From an uncultured bacterium (lineage in GTDB: Bacteria; Acidobacteriota; Aminicenantia; Aminicenantales; Saccharicenantaceae), in NCBI GenBank assembly GCA_937920515.1, contig CALEUG010000003.1, positions 66,108 through 130,107 on the forward strand: a stretch of DNA of 64,000 bases. The letters are read 5' to 3'. A program made the position numbers and the translations under genes. Below the pieces are notes generated by a model that was not told the origin of the DNA, made no database searches, and saw only the letters and a program-made list of their open reading frames with translations. The first letter of the stretch is position 1; every line of letters starts with the position of its first letter. Positions 8,480 to 16,695 of the stretch are shown here, in pieces.

Positions 8480-9349
8480 TTATTCAATCCAGATTTCGAT
8501 GATGTTGCCGTCTTCTTCTATCCGGACCAGTTTCTCTCTGGACCTGGCCAGGTCGGAAATGATACGGTTGAGGTCATAGCCTTTCTCTTTCATCCTGGCC
8601 TTTTCCTCTTCTGGAATGGCCTGAATGGCCAGGTCAGCCAGGGCCAGCGGAAGATTCATCGATAGGCTGGGGTCCTTCTTCCCCTTTTCGTAAACCCTTA
8701 TTTTCAGCAGCCGCAGGCCTTCCTTTCCCGGCCGGTCGGGGATATCTTTCAGGGCCTGGGGGGAAATTCTCAGGACGGCAATCCTGGCCCGGTCCACCAG
8801 CTCCTGGTCTTTTTCCGTTTCTATCAATTTCAGCAGCACCGGCAGGGCCTTTCCGGCCAGGTCCTTATCCTTCAGGTAACTCATCTTCATTGCAGCATAA
8901 TATTTGATGACCCGGTTGGGACTGGACAGCCTGTTCTGGAGCAACTGGCTGTATTCTTTCTGGCCCTGGTTGAAAAGCTTGAAAGCCAGGTCGATGATGG
9001 CTATTTCGGCTTCTTCCACCAGCCCCTGGGGTCGGTCCGGCCTCTTCAAAAAAGCCTGGAAAGAATCAAGGGCTGCTTTTTCCTTTCCGCTTTGTTCAGA
9101 CTGGCACTTGCCGAGATAAAAGAGGGCCTGGGCATAATAGCCGCTTTGCGGGTGGTTACTGACCAGGCTGGCCAGCTTCTTCTCGGCCTCGGGCCAGTTC
9201 TTGTCAAAGATAAACAGCTTGGCTTCCTGCAACAGTTTAGCGTCTTCACCGGCCAGCGCCTGGCCGGGAAGCGGACTGGCCGCCACCAGGGCCAGGAGCA
9301 GCGTTATGATTAATATCGTAGTTCTATTCTTATTCACCTTAAACCTCAT
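8480..9349 (-). CDS. Exported TPR-like protein with the shared C-terminal domain
   Basis: This 289-residue protein has a signal peptide (hydrophobic residues about 11-32, ending PGQALAGED). A helical-repeat region of TPR/HEAT type follows (about 38-200), with AKLFIFDKNWPEAEKKLASL and YYAQALFYLGKCQ typical of TPR units. The C-terminal domain (about 212-289: LLKIRVYEKG, LSMNLPLALADLAI, IIEIWIE) is shared with two neighbours. It overlaps the anti-sigma gene by 11 bases, so it is almost certainly co-expressed with it. A periplasmic sensor or effector of the sigma system is a reasonable inference; no enzymatic motif is seen. Confidence 0.85.
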   Translation of the reverse strand: MRFKVNKNRTTILIITLLLALVAASPLPGQALAGEDAKLLQEAKLFIFDKNWPEAEKKLASLVSNHPQSGYYAQALFYLGKCQSEQSGKEKAALDSFQAFLKRPDRPQGLVEEAEIAIIDLAFKLFNQGQKEYSQLLQNRLSSPNRVIKYYAAMKMSYLKDKDLAGKALPVLLKLIETEKDQELVDRARIAVLRISPQALKDIPDRPGKEGLRLLKIRVYEKGKKDPSLSMNLPLALADLAIQAIPEEEKARMKEKGYDLNRIISDLARSREKLVRIEEDGNIIEIWIE

Positions 9350-10130
9350 CTTGCTGGAGTTCTTTCTTGACCAGGTTTATTTTAAGCAGCAGCTGCTTTT
9401 CCTCGACCATCTCCCGGACCATTTCCAGTTCGCGGGCCGAAAGCTCCGGGCTTAACTGGCTGAGCTCCAGAAAGAGAAGCTCGATCTGGTCGCAGATGGC
9501 CCGGGCTTTCATCAACCGCCAGTCGTCAAGCTGATTATTAAGATACTTCTTTTCGGTCAGCAGCTGCTTGATCCTTTCCTGGCGGATGAGGCTTGATTCC
9601 CCGGGCTGGCCGTTCTGCATAAGGTCGAGCAGAAGATACTGGCTGCGCTTCAGGTAATCAATGGTTTCCCTCCGGGCCAGGGCCAGCTCAACCCGGTCCA
9701 CCATGTCGGCCGGAAAGGAAAGACCAGCTTCCGGCCGGGCTATTAAGCCGCCGGGTTTCTGGGGCTTGAAGACCAGAAAGGTCAGGGCTCCGCCCAGCAA
9801 CAATCCGAGGAATAGCCCGGCCACCGCCGGCTGCCATTTCCAGAGCCGCCCGAGAAGAGGGACAGCGGCCGGAGCCGGCCGCACCTTCCGCTCACACGCT
9901 TTATCAGTGATGTCTGCTGGTAGAGCTTCCCAGTCAACCGTATCCATAACCTCCAGGAGTTCTGCTTTGAAGCTTTCGGTCATGGCCATTAACTTCTGGA
10001 TTTCATCCAGCTCGGCGCGACAGGCGGCACAGGTCTGAAGATGGGCGGCCATTTCTTCGGTTCGCCCCGGAGAGAGCTCCCCGCCGACAAAAGCCGGCCA
10101 TTCATTTTTATATTTTTTGCAGATTTTCAC
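9339..10130 (-). CDS. Zinc-finger (zf-HC2) anti-sigma factor, membrane-spanning
   Basis: The N-terminal 40 residues hold the anti-sigma zinc motif with H30, C34 and C37 (HLQTCAACRAEL) plus C4. A linker leads to a single membrane helix (about 100-121, QPAVAGLFLGLLLGGALTFLVF in two pieces). The periplasmic part of about 140 residues is helical and highly charged (RQERIKQLLTEKKYLNNQLD). Such proteins hold their cognate ECF sigma factor at the membrane until a signal releases it. The gene overlaps the sigma gene by four bases (ATGA). The long coiled-coil-like periplasmic tail suggests that it senses through protein contact; that is inference. Confidence 0.9.
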   Translation of the reverse strand: MKICKKYKNEWPAFVGGELSPGRTEEMAAHLQTCAACRAELDEIQKLMAMTESFKAELLEVMDTVDWEALPADITDKACERKVRPAPAAVPLLGRLWKWQPAVAGLFLGLLLGGALTFLVFKPQKPGGLIARPEAGLSFPADMVDRVELALARRETIDYLKRSQYLLLDLMQNGQPGESSLIRQERIKQLLTEKKYLNNQLDDWRLMKARAICDQIELLFLELSQLSPELSARELEMVREMVEEKQLLLKINLVKKELQQDEV

Positions 10131-10702
10131 CGGGCACCTCCCAGACTGGGAGACAGAGCCTTTCTCAGTTTCTGGATGGCCTTGAAGTGAAGCGACTTGA
10201 CCGTGCCCTGGGCTATTCCCAATCGCTCGGCAATCTCCTCGTACTTCAGTTCATCAAAATGGTGCAGGATGAATACCAGCCGCTGTTTCTCCGGCAGCGC
10301 CAGAACCGCCCTGCGAATCAGCTCTCCAGTCTGAAAACGGTCGGGGTCTTCCCGGTCGGCGGCCAGGTCGGCCCGGTCCAGGTCCAGACCGTCCAGGCTG
10401 TCCTTTTTTCTGATTTTACTCCGCCGGAGAAAATCGATGCTCAGGTTCCGGGCAATCTGCATCAACCAGGCCTGGAAGCTTTCCCCGGGCCGGTAGCTCT
10501 GAACTTTTTCATACAACCGGAGGAAGACTTCCTGTACCAGGTCCAGGGCATCTTCCCTGTTCCGGACCAGGGAATAGGCCAGGACAAATATTTTCTGCTG
10601 GTAGGCGGCCACGATTTTCATGAAAGCTTCCCTGTCTCCGTTTTTAATCCGGTCAACCAGGTGTTCAACCTGAAATTCAACTGTCCGTTCATTTTGTTCC
10701 AT
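10127..10702 (-). CDS. ECF-type RNA polymerase sigma factor
   Basis: The 191 residues contain region 2 (AYQQKIFVLAYSLVRNREDA, LVQEVFLRLYEKV, and the -10-recognising AWLMQIARNLSIDFLRRSK) and region 4 (LPEKQRLVFILHHFDELKYE, IAERLGIAQGTVKSLHFKA). Regions 1.1 and 3 are absent, as usual for extracytoplasmic-function sigma factors. It overlaps the anti-sigma gene and follows the small membrane protein at 10755-11162 by 52 bases. Targets are unknown; autoregulation of this operon is the usual arrangement. Confidence 0.95.
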   Translation of the reverse strand: MEQNERTVEFQVEHLVDRIKNGDREAFMKIVAAYQQKIFVLAYSLVRNREDALDLVQEVFLRLYEKVQSYRPGESFQAWLMQIARNLSIDFLRRSKIRKKDSLDGLDLDRADLAADREDPDRFQTGELIRRAVLALPEKQRLVFILHHFDELKYEEIAERLGIAQGTVKSLHFKAIQKLRKALSPSLGGAR

Positions 10703-10754
10703 TCTCTGACTCTGACCCCGGTTGCATCTTCATCTTTCCGTCCATAGTATATTC

Positions 10755-11162
10755 TTATTCCAGCCATAAAAGCACCTTTTCCCGGTCGGTCAGAACCTCG
10801 GCCAGCAAGCCCGGGGGCATCTCGGAAACAGCCCGGCTGAAGCCTCTCATGTCAAGTTCGAAGTCAGCGCCATGGAGCCGGGCGGCTCTTTCGGATTCAG
10901 CTCTCAGGCCCTTTTTAACCAGCCAGAGAGGCAAAGAAATTTTCAGGAGTTGCCCCTCATCAGGGTCATAGACCAGCATTTTCAGGCGGTAAGGCCGGGA
11001 TGAAGCTGAAGAATGAAAGGATAATTTCAGAACCCGCTGCCTAACTTTCTGCAGCTCAGCCTCTGCTTCCCTGTCGGTTTTTTTCACCGCCACCATCAGG
11101 CAGGAAGACAGGGTCAACAGGATAACGACAATTATCAGCAGGGTTTTGAGTTCAACCGGCAT
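10755..11162 (-). CDS. Membrane-anchored small protein with the shared C-terminal domain, first gene of sigma operon
   Basis: The 135-residue protein has an N-terminal membrane anchor (residues about 5-24, TLLIIVVILLTLSSCLMVAV). This includes SSC, a weak lipobox-like spot. The domain from about residue 57 to the end (RLKMLVYDPDEG, ISLPLWLVKKGL, VLLWLE) aligns with the C-termini of the proteins at 8067-8453 and 8480-9349. GAGGAG lies six bases ahead of the ATG. A strong hairpin (11253-11293) separates it from the upstream RRM gene, so transcription of the sigma module probably starts just before it. Confidence 0.8.
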   Translation of the reverse strand: MPVELKTLLIIVVILLTLSSCLMVAVKKTDREAEAELQKVRQRVLKLSFHSSASSRPYRLKMLVYDPDEGQLLKISLPLWLVKKGLRAESERAARLHGADFELDMRGFSRAVSEMPPGLLAEVLTDREKVLLWLE

Positions 11163-11252
11163 CTTCTTCTCCTCGTTTCAGGCTATCACCAGAAGCTACG
11201 TATATCGAGAACGGAAGGTTTACCGGTTGGCGGAATTTGGCCTTTTAAAGAC

Positions 11253-11293
11253 GGACTTCCCCCTTAAAAAGGTTCAGGGGGTAATTAAAGTCC
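11253..11293 (-). terminator. Two-tier hairpin between the RRM gene and the sigma operon
   Basis: GGACTT+CCCCCT pairs with AGGGGG+AAGTCC around an 11-base loop, with a 6-base bulge on one side. It lies 20 bases past the RRM stop codon. The tract after it on the minus strand is only mildly U-rich (CGTCTTTAAAAGG), so termination is likely but partial. Confidence 0.5.
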
Positions 11294-11312
11294 GCTCCGG
11301 CCAGGAAATATA

Positions 11313-11615
11313 TCAGAATTTGCGGAAATTTCTTCTCTGCTGTGGCCCGGAACTGAACCGTCGTTCGCCGCCGCTTCTCTTCTCGCCTTTCGGCCTGGCA
11401 TCATTGACTATGATTTTGCGGCCATCGAACTCGGTCCCGTTGAGCTTGTCCTTAGCTTCCTGGGCGCCCTCTTCAGTTGACATTTCCACAAAGCCAAAGC
11501 CCCGACCCTGCAGGATGTTAACTGAGGTAACTTCTCCGTACTGAGAAAATAATTCCTTCAGTCTGTCCTCGGTGGTCCTGTAGTTTAAGTTACCCACATA
11601 AAGCTTTAAAGACAT
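11313..11615 (-). CDS. RRM-domain RNA-binding protein
   Basis: The ATG at 11615 follows GAGGAGG by eight bases and gives a 100-residue protein. A longer in-frame reading to 11702 lacks support. One RNA recognition motif fills residues 1-80: RNP2 is KLYVGNLNY and RNP1 is GRGFGFVEM, with the aromatic residues that stack on RNA present. The tail is basic and rich in Arg, Gly and Ser (about 80-100). Single-RRM proteins like this are common in cyanobacteria and several other phyla, often linked to cold response or mRNA localisation; the role here is unknown. Confidence 0.92.
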   Translation of the reverse strand: MSLKLYVGNLNYRTTEDRLKELFSQYGEVTSVNILQGRGFGFVEMSTEEGAQEAKDKLNGTEFDGRKIIVNDARPKGEKRSGGERRFSSGPQQRRNFRKF

Positions 11616-11738
11616 AAAAAAAACCTCCTCGACCTCTCCATATCGGATGCCCCCTTTAGTTAAGGAACAACTCGACTGAAAAGGCAGGATTAATGATGCC
11701 ATATCAAAAAACCAAAATCAACAAGAATTTTTCGCTGT

Positions 11739-12997
11739 TCAGGTGGAGGGATGAAGGCGTTTTTTGAACCAGACCCGGAGCTGCTCCATTCTGGCCCGCT
11801 GCCCGGCCGGGGCCCGGCGCCGGCAGGCCGACATTTCCGCTGTCCCCGGTGCTGCGCCCCGGCGGATTTCGGGGCAATCGTTAGGGATATAGCCCATTTC
11901 GAAGGCTTCTTTTCTTTTAAGGATTTCATTTAGGGTCAGAGTCTGCAGCTGGCCGTCGGAGCCGGGATAGGCGATCCGCAGGCTGCCGGCCAGCTCCGCC
12001 GACAATTCCTTGAGCCTAACCCCGGTATCTTCTGGATTTTCTTTTGGTTTCAGGCGGTACATTTCCGGGTGGGCAACGACACTATCCGGAAATTCGTCAA
12101 TTGTATCCCTGGCAATCAGCAGGCGCAGATCACGGTTGGGGGTGGAGAAATCCTCCCGGGGTCCGATAGTTAGAAAGATGCCGGCCCCGGAGGACATCGG
12201 CAAAACCTGCCCTGGATGAACCCTCATGTATTTTTCTCCATTCTCAACCTATTCCACCCTGACCAGGAGCTGCTCGTAAAGAGCCTGGAATAACTCCCGG
12301 AGAGCAGTCTCCGGGTCCAGCGGCGGGGGTTGATGAGCCGTTTCATTTTAATATAAAAAAGCTCGGGCTTCAGTCCGCGCTGTTCGATAGAGTAATTTCC
12401 GTAATCGGGGTTTTCCTGGATTTCCCGGTTGCCCGGCAACCTCAACCCCCGGGAGACCTGGCTATCGGCCTGAAGGCCTTAAACCCGGGCCCTCCCACCA
12501 CTTCGGAAGTGGCAAAGAGAAAATTCCCTCTCCAGAATCGCTTCAGACCGACCGTTCCGTCGGGCTGGGCGTCAACGGCCAGAAGGACCCCGGGCCTGGA
12601 TTCTGTCTGCGGTTTCCGGCAGCGCTGGCCGGCCGGACTCCACCGGCACCACCTCTGACTCGATCGTCTTTCTGCCCAGAAGCACTTCGAGCCGGTAACG
12701 GCCTGGCTCCAGAATTCGCCCCTCCCACCAGGACCAAAAGGGAGGGCCTCCGCCCTTCTTTTTAAGCCCCAGCTTCAACTTCTCTCCGCCTCCCCTGCGG
12801 AAGACAATTTCCAGTTAGCCGGCATCCGGTCCATCCTCCGATACTGACAGCAGACGGAAAGGGGAGTCCGGGCTCAGGCGGACCGGAGAAATGAAAACGC
12901 AGAGCGTTCGGTCAGCGGCCGTGGTTCCGGAGGGCTGACCCGAAAGCTCCAGCCACAGAAAGCAGGTCAGCCAGAAAACTTGGGCCTTTCTTTTCAT
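11739..12997 (-). pseudogene. Decayed gene for an exported protein (two in-frame stops, three frameshifts)
   Basis: Read on the minus strand, an ATG at 12997 opens a signal-peptide-like start (MKRKAQVFWLTCFLWLELSG). A TAA at 12817-12815 interrupts the frame, and the same frame then continues as coding-like sequence (LEPGRYRLEVLLGRKTIESE) to about 12590. Coding character then moves to a second frame (AVDAQPDGTVGLKRFWRG) and near 12445 to a third (GNREIQENPDYGNYSIEQRG). Near 12340 it moves again (LDPETALRELFQALYEQLL), hits TAG at 12251-12249, and resumes without a shift into FLTIGPREDF and DTGVRLKELSAELAGSLRIA until 11739. Joined up, it would be a secreted protein of about 415 residues. I do not recognise the family. 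Assembly error is the main alternative, though five separate lesions argue for real decay. Confidence 0.75.
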
Positions 12998-13113
12998 CTG
13001 GGCAGCCGGAGTTCAGGCTATTTTTATTCAACCGGCCTGCTCGGTCAAATGGGCCAGGGACCATCTTTTATTTCTGGTGGTTCCTGAAGTAAAATAACCG
13101 CGCAGGAGGTTAC

Positions 13114-14829
13114 ATGAAAAAACGAGTTCTCTGGATATTGCTGATTGTCTTCTTTTTCATATTAATCGCTGCCCTCAGCTTTTCTTATTTTTTATTTTAT
13201 AAACTCGGGCCAAAAGAAGCGGCCGTGGCCTCAAATTCCTACCTGGAAATAAAGCTGGAAGGGCGACTCGATGACTATTCCCCTTCTATCCCCTTCCTGG
13301 AATTTTTTCCAGAAAGAACTATTTCCCTTTATGATACCTGGATGAACCTGCGCAAGGCAGCCCGGGACTCAAGGATTAAGGCAGTGGTCATAAAATTCGG
13401 GACGCTGGAAGCCGACTGGGCCAAGATGGAAGAGTTGAGACAGTCGGTCCTGTCCTTCAGGGAATCAGGCAAACCGGTAATTGCTTATTTTGAAGAATTA
13501 CCCGAGGCCGACAAGGAATACTACCTGGCCACTGCCTGCGACCGGATCGTCCTGCATCCCCTGGGCTGGCTGGGAATAAATGGTCTGGCCACCTATGTTC
13601 CCTTTTTCAAGGGCACCCTGGACCGTCTGGGGATAAAAGCCGAGTTCGAGCATATCGAGGAATACAAGACCGCCTACAACCAGTTTACAGAATCTGGTTT
13701 CACCCCCGCTCACCGGGAAATGCTGCTGTCAATATATGAAGATATTTTCAATTATTATTTGAAGGAAATCGCTTCCGCCCGGCACAAAACTCCCGAGGAG
13801 ATGCGGCAGCTGATCGATAAAGGCTACTTCAAGGGCAAAGAGGCCCTGGCCAGCGGACTGGTGGACGAGCTGGCCTACGAAGACCAGCTTTTCCAGCAGA
13901 GCGGTCTGGAAAAATACCGGGAACTATCGCGTATCACCAGCGAAAAATACGCCAGAGTAAGGCCAGAGGGGCTGGGACTGAACCTGGGGAGGAAAGTCGC
14001 CCTGATTTTCGCCGGCGGGACCATTCTCAGTGGTTCGGGCGAACAGGTGTTCCTGGGGAGCGAGACTTTCAGCCGCTGGTTGAGGGCAGCGGTCAAGGAT
14101 AAATCCATAAAGGCCATCATCGTCCGGGTGGACAGTCCCGGTGGCTCGGCCGTCGGTTCTGACATCATCTGGCATGAGCTGGTCAAGGCCCGGGCCGAAA
14201 AGCCGGTGATCATTTCCATGTCTGGCCTGGCCGGCTCTGGCGGATACTGGCTTTCACTCGGCGGGCAGCGGATTGTCGCCCAGCCCCAGACCCTGACCGG
14301 CTCCATCGGGGTGATAGCCGGCAAGTTCAGTTTTGAAGGGCTGATGCAGAAACTGGGGCTTACAGCCGATAAACTGGTCATCGGGAAAAATGCCGACGCC
14401 TTTTCCCCTTACCGCAGCTTCACACTCGAGGAAAAAAAGATTCTGAGAGAAGAAATCGGTTATATTTATGAACAGTTCCTGGAACGGGTGGCCGCCGCCC
14501 GCAACCTGCCCCTGGAAGAAGTGGAACGCCTGGGCCGGGGCCGGGTCTGGACCGGGCGCCAGGCCAGGGAATTGAAGCTGGTGGACGAGCTGGGAGGCCT
14601 GTTCCAGGCCATGGAAGCGGCCCGCGAACTTGCCGGGATTTCTCCGGAAACAGAACTCCGCCTGGTGGTCTGGCCGGCCAGGCGCAGCCTGTGGGACCTA
14701 ATCCTTGGCCGAAAAACGGAACTGGCCAGGGCACCATCAATACCCGAGCTGCTGTCTCGCGCCCGGAAAATGCTGGAAGTTTATTCCCGGGCCAGGGTCT
14801 GGGCCCTGATGCCTTTCTGGGTATACTGA
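13114..14829 (+). CDS. sppA: Signal peptide peptidase SppA, long (67K) type
   Basis: The 571-residue protein has an N-terminal membrane anchor (about 5-30) and two tandem crotonase-like S49 domains, the E. coli SppA layout. The general-base lysine is K185 in EEYKTAYNQF in the first domain. The nucleophile is S375 in GLAGSGGYWLS in the second, so the Ser-Lys dyad is complete. SppA is a membrane-bound tetramer that degrades cleaved signal peptides and some membrane proteins. The ATG is preceded by CAGGAGGT. It is transcribed alone, between the decayed gene and the convergent ftsB. Confidence 0.95.
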   Translation: MKKRVLWILLIVFFFILIAALSFSYFLFYKLGPKEAAVASNSYLEIKLEGRLDDYSPSIPFLEFFPERTISLYDTWMNLRKAARDSRIKAVVIKFGTLEADWAKMEELRQSVLSFRESGKPVIAYFEELPEADKEYYLATACDRIVLHPLGWLGINGLATYVPFFKGTLDRLGIKAEFEHIEEYKTAYNQFTESGFTPAHREMLLSIYEDIFNYYLKEIASARHKTPEEMRQLIDKGYFKGKEALASGLVDELAYEDQLFQQSGLEKYRELSRITSEKYARVRPEGLGLNLGRKVALIFAGGTILSGSGEQVFLGSETFSRWLRAAVKDKSIKAIIVRVDSPGGSAVGSDIIWHELVKARAEKPVIISMSGLAGSGGYWLSLGGQRIVAQPQTLTGSIGVIAGKFSFEGLMQKLGLTADKLVIGKNADAFSPYRSFTLEEKKILREEIGYIYEQFLERVAAARNLPLEEVERLGRGRVWTGRQARELKLVDELGGLFQAMEAARELAGISPETELRLVVWPARRSLWDLILGRKTELARAPSIPELLSRARKMLEVYSRARVWALMPFWVY

Positions 14830-14867
14830 GTTAAAAATTGAATTCAGGACGGGGGGAGGCCGGGTGA

Positions 14868-15179
14868 TTAATTTTTTTCCCTGACTATGACCTTCTCCTC
14901 CGGCTTTATCAGCCAGAGTTTTTCCCGGGCTTCTCTTTCCAGGGCGGCAGGATTTTTTTCCAGCTCACTGATTTCGGCCTCCAGTTTTTCTTTCTGGGCG
15001 GTCAGGTCCTTGAACCGGGCCTGGAGTTCCTGATACCTTCTCTTTGATTTCTGGATGTCGAGGAAGCCCTTTTTCCCGAAAAAGGTGGTGAGCAGGGTGG
15101 CCAGAAGGAAAATGGCCACCAGCAGGTAAAAAAACTTCTTCCTGGCAGATGGATGTCTGACCGGGACCGCTTTTTTCAT
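14868..15179 (-). CDS. ftsB: Septum formation initiator, FtsB/DivIC family
   Basis: The start is placed at the ATG at 15179. It overlaps the stop of the mutase gene (ATGA) and gives MKKAVPVRHPSARKKFFYLL; an in-frame extension to 15248 lies wholly inside the mutase gene. The 103-residue product has one membrane helix (about 17-33) and then a coiled coil (KSKRRYQELQARFKDLTAQK and so on). It ends with EREAREKLWLIKPEEKVIV, the conserved FtsB/DivIC close. FtsB works with FtsL and FtsQ in activating septal peptidoglycan synthesis. Confidence 0.88.
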   Translation of the reverse strand: MKKAVPVRHPSARKKFFYLLVAIFLLATLLTTFFGKKGFLDIQKSKRRYQELQARFKDLTAQKEKLEAEISELEKNPAALEREAREKLWLIKPEEKVIVREKN

Positions 15180-16576
15180 CCCAGAAGCTCCAGCCCGGCC
15201 CGGAGCAAGGCCCGGGCTTCTTTCTCGTTTCCGGCCTCGGCATAGCACCTGATCAGGGGTTCGGTGCCGGAAAACCTTAGAATCAACCAGCGGTCTTCGT
15301 CAAAATCAAGCTTCAGCCCATCCATGGTCTCGACCGATAGCACCACTCTTTTTCCCAGCCGGCCGGGCGGATTCTTGACCAGTGCTTCCAGTTTTCTGGC
15401 CCTGTCCGGTGTGAGCTTCAGGTTCTGCTGAACCCCGACCATAAGGCCGTACTTCTTGAAGAGCTGCTGCAGCAGCTGCGACAGGCTCAGTCCACAAACG
15501 GCCACCATCTCGGCCACCAGCAACCCGGCAAAAATGCCGTCCTTTTCTGGCAGGTGGTCCCGAACGGCCAGGCAGGCGCTCTCCTCTCCGCCGAAAATTA
15601 TTTTATTCTGGAGAAACAGGTCGGCCATGTACTTGAAGCCGACCGGGGTGCGGTAGAGAGGCAAATCGTAATGTCTGGCAATCCGGTCGATCAGGTGGGT
15701 GGTGGTCACCGACCTGGCCACCCCACCGCGCCAGCCCTTAACCGCCAGCAGGTATTCAAGGATCAAAGCCAGGATATAATTCGGAATGACCACCTCACCC
15801 TTCTCGTTCACCACGCCGAAGCGGTCTCCATCGGCATCGGTGGCCAGGCCGAGAGCACAACCTTTATTCCTTACCAGCTGTCTGAGCTCGGCCAGGTTGG
15901 TTTCGGTGCAGGAAGGGGAAATACCCCCGAAGTAGGGGTCTATATAGCCGTGAATCACCTCGATCGGAACACCGTTTTCTTCCAGGATTTCATCAAGGTA
16001 TTCCCGGCTGGTACCGAACAGCAGGTCGATACCGATCCTTATTTCCGATTTTTTTATGGCCGCGAAGTCGATCTTGTTCTGCAGAAATTCCAGATAATCT
16101 TTCTGCAGGTCTACCCTGTGGATAAAGGAACGGTCAGGGTAATAATGCGGAGCCACATCTTCCGGGCTTATCTTCTCCACTTCCTTTTCAACCTGGTCAG
16201 TAACTTCCGGCAGGGCCGGAGCCCCGCTGGCCACGTTGAACTTCAAGCCGTTGAATTCCGGAGGGTTGAACGAGGCAGTAAAATTTATCCCGCCGGCATG
16301 CCCACCGCGGATGATCTGGTAGGCCAGAGCCTGCGACGGGCAATCGCGGTCAGCCAGATAAACCCGGACCCTGTTTCTGGAAAGAAGGGCGGCAGCCTCT
16401 TCGGCAAACCTTTCCGACAGGAAGCGGGTGTCATAACCGATAGCCAGCGATAGTTCCCTGCCCGGATATTGCCCCCGGAGGTAGTTGGCGATAGCCTGGA
16501 CCACCCGGCGGACGTTGGAGAAAGTAAATTCTTCTCCCATAACCGCCCGCCAGCCAGAAGTACCAAACCTGATCAT
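15176..16576 (-). CDS. Phosphoglucomutase/phosphomannomutase family protein
   Basis: This alpha-D-phosphohexomutase of 466 residues has all four domains. FGTSGWRAVMGEEFT is at the N-terminus, and the phosphoserine loop is TASFNPPEFNG (S102). The metal loop is ATDADGDRFG, the sugar loop GGEESACLAV, and the phosphate-binding end RFSGTEPLIRCYAEA. Two positions are unusual: the residue after the catalytic serine is Phe where His is most common (TASHNP), and the sugar loop has GEESAC instead of GEESGG. The enzyme interconverts hexose 1- and 6-phosphates; which sugar is not decidable. Its neighbour is ftsB. Confidence 0.9.
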   Translation of the reverse strand: MIRFGTSGWRAVMGEEFTFSNVRRVVQAIANYLRGQYPGRELSLAIGYDTRFLSERFAEEAAALLSRNRVRVYLADRDCPSQALAYQIIRGGHAGGINFTASFNPPEFNGLKFNVASGAPALPEVTDQVEKEVEKISPEDVAPHYYPDRSFIHRVDLQKDYLEFLQNKIDFAAIKKSEIRIGIDLLFGTSREYLDEILEENGVPIEVIHGYIDPYFGGISPSCTETNLAELRQLVRNKGCALGLATDADGDRFGVVNEKGEVVIPNYILALILEYLLAVKGWRGGVARSVTTTHLIDRIARHYDLPLYRTPVGFKYMADLFLQNKIIFGGEESACLAVRDHLPEKDGIFAGLLVAEMVAVCGLSLSQLLQQLFKKYGLMVGVQQNLKLTPDRARKLEALVKNPPGRLGKRVVLSVETMDGLKLDFDEDRWLILRFSGTEPLIRCYAEAGNEKEARALLRAGLELLG

Positions 16577-16695
16577 CGGCCCTTTTTTCTATCTATTTAA
16601 CTGCTAAAAAGAAATTATCACAAGAAAGAACCTATTTCAATTAACTCGCCTCCATTGACTGAATATTCTGAATATCGTAACCTTGAAGCGAATCG

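Noticed and set aside
12224-12445. Separate 73-codon gene in the decayed region
   Set aside because: It starts only at a TTG with no ribosome-binding site and reads best as one frame-shifted piece of the longer broken gene.
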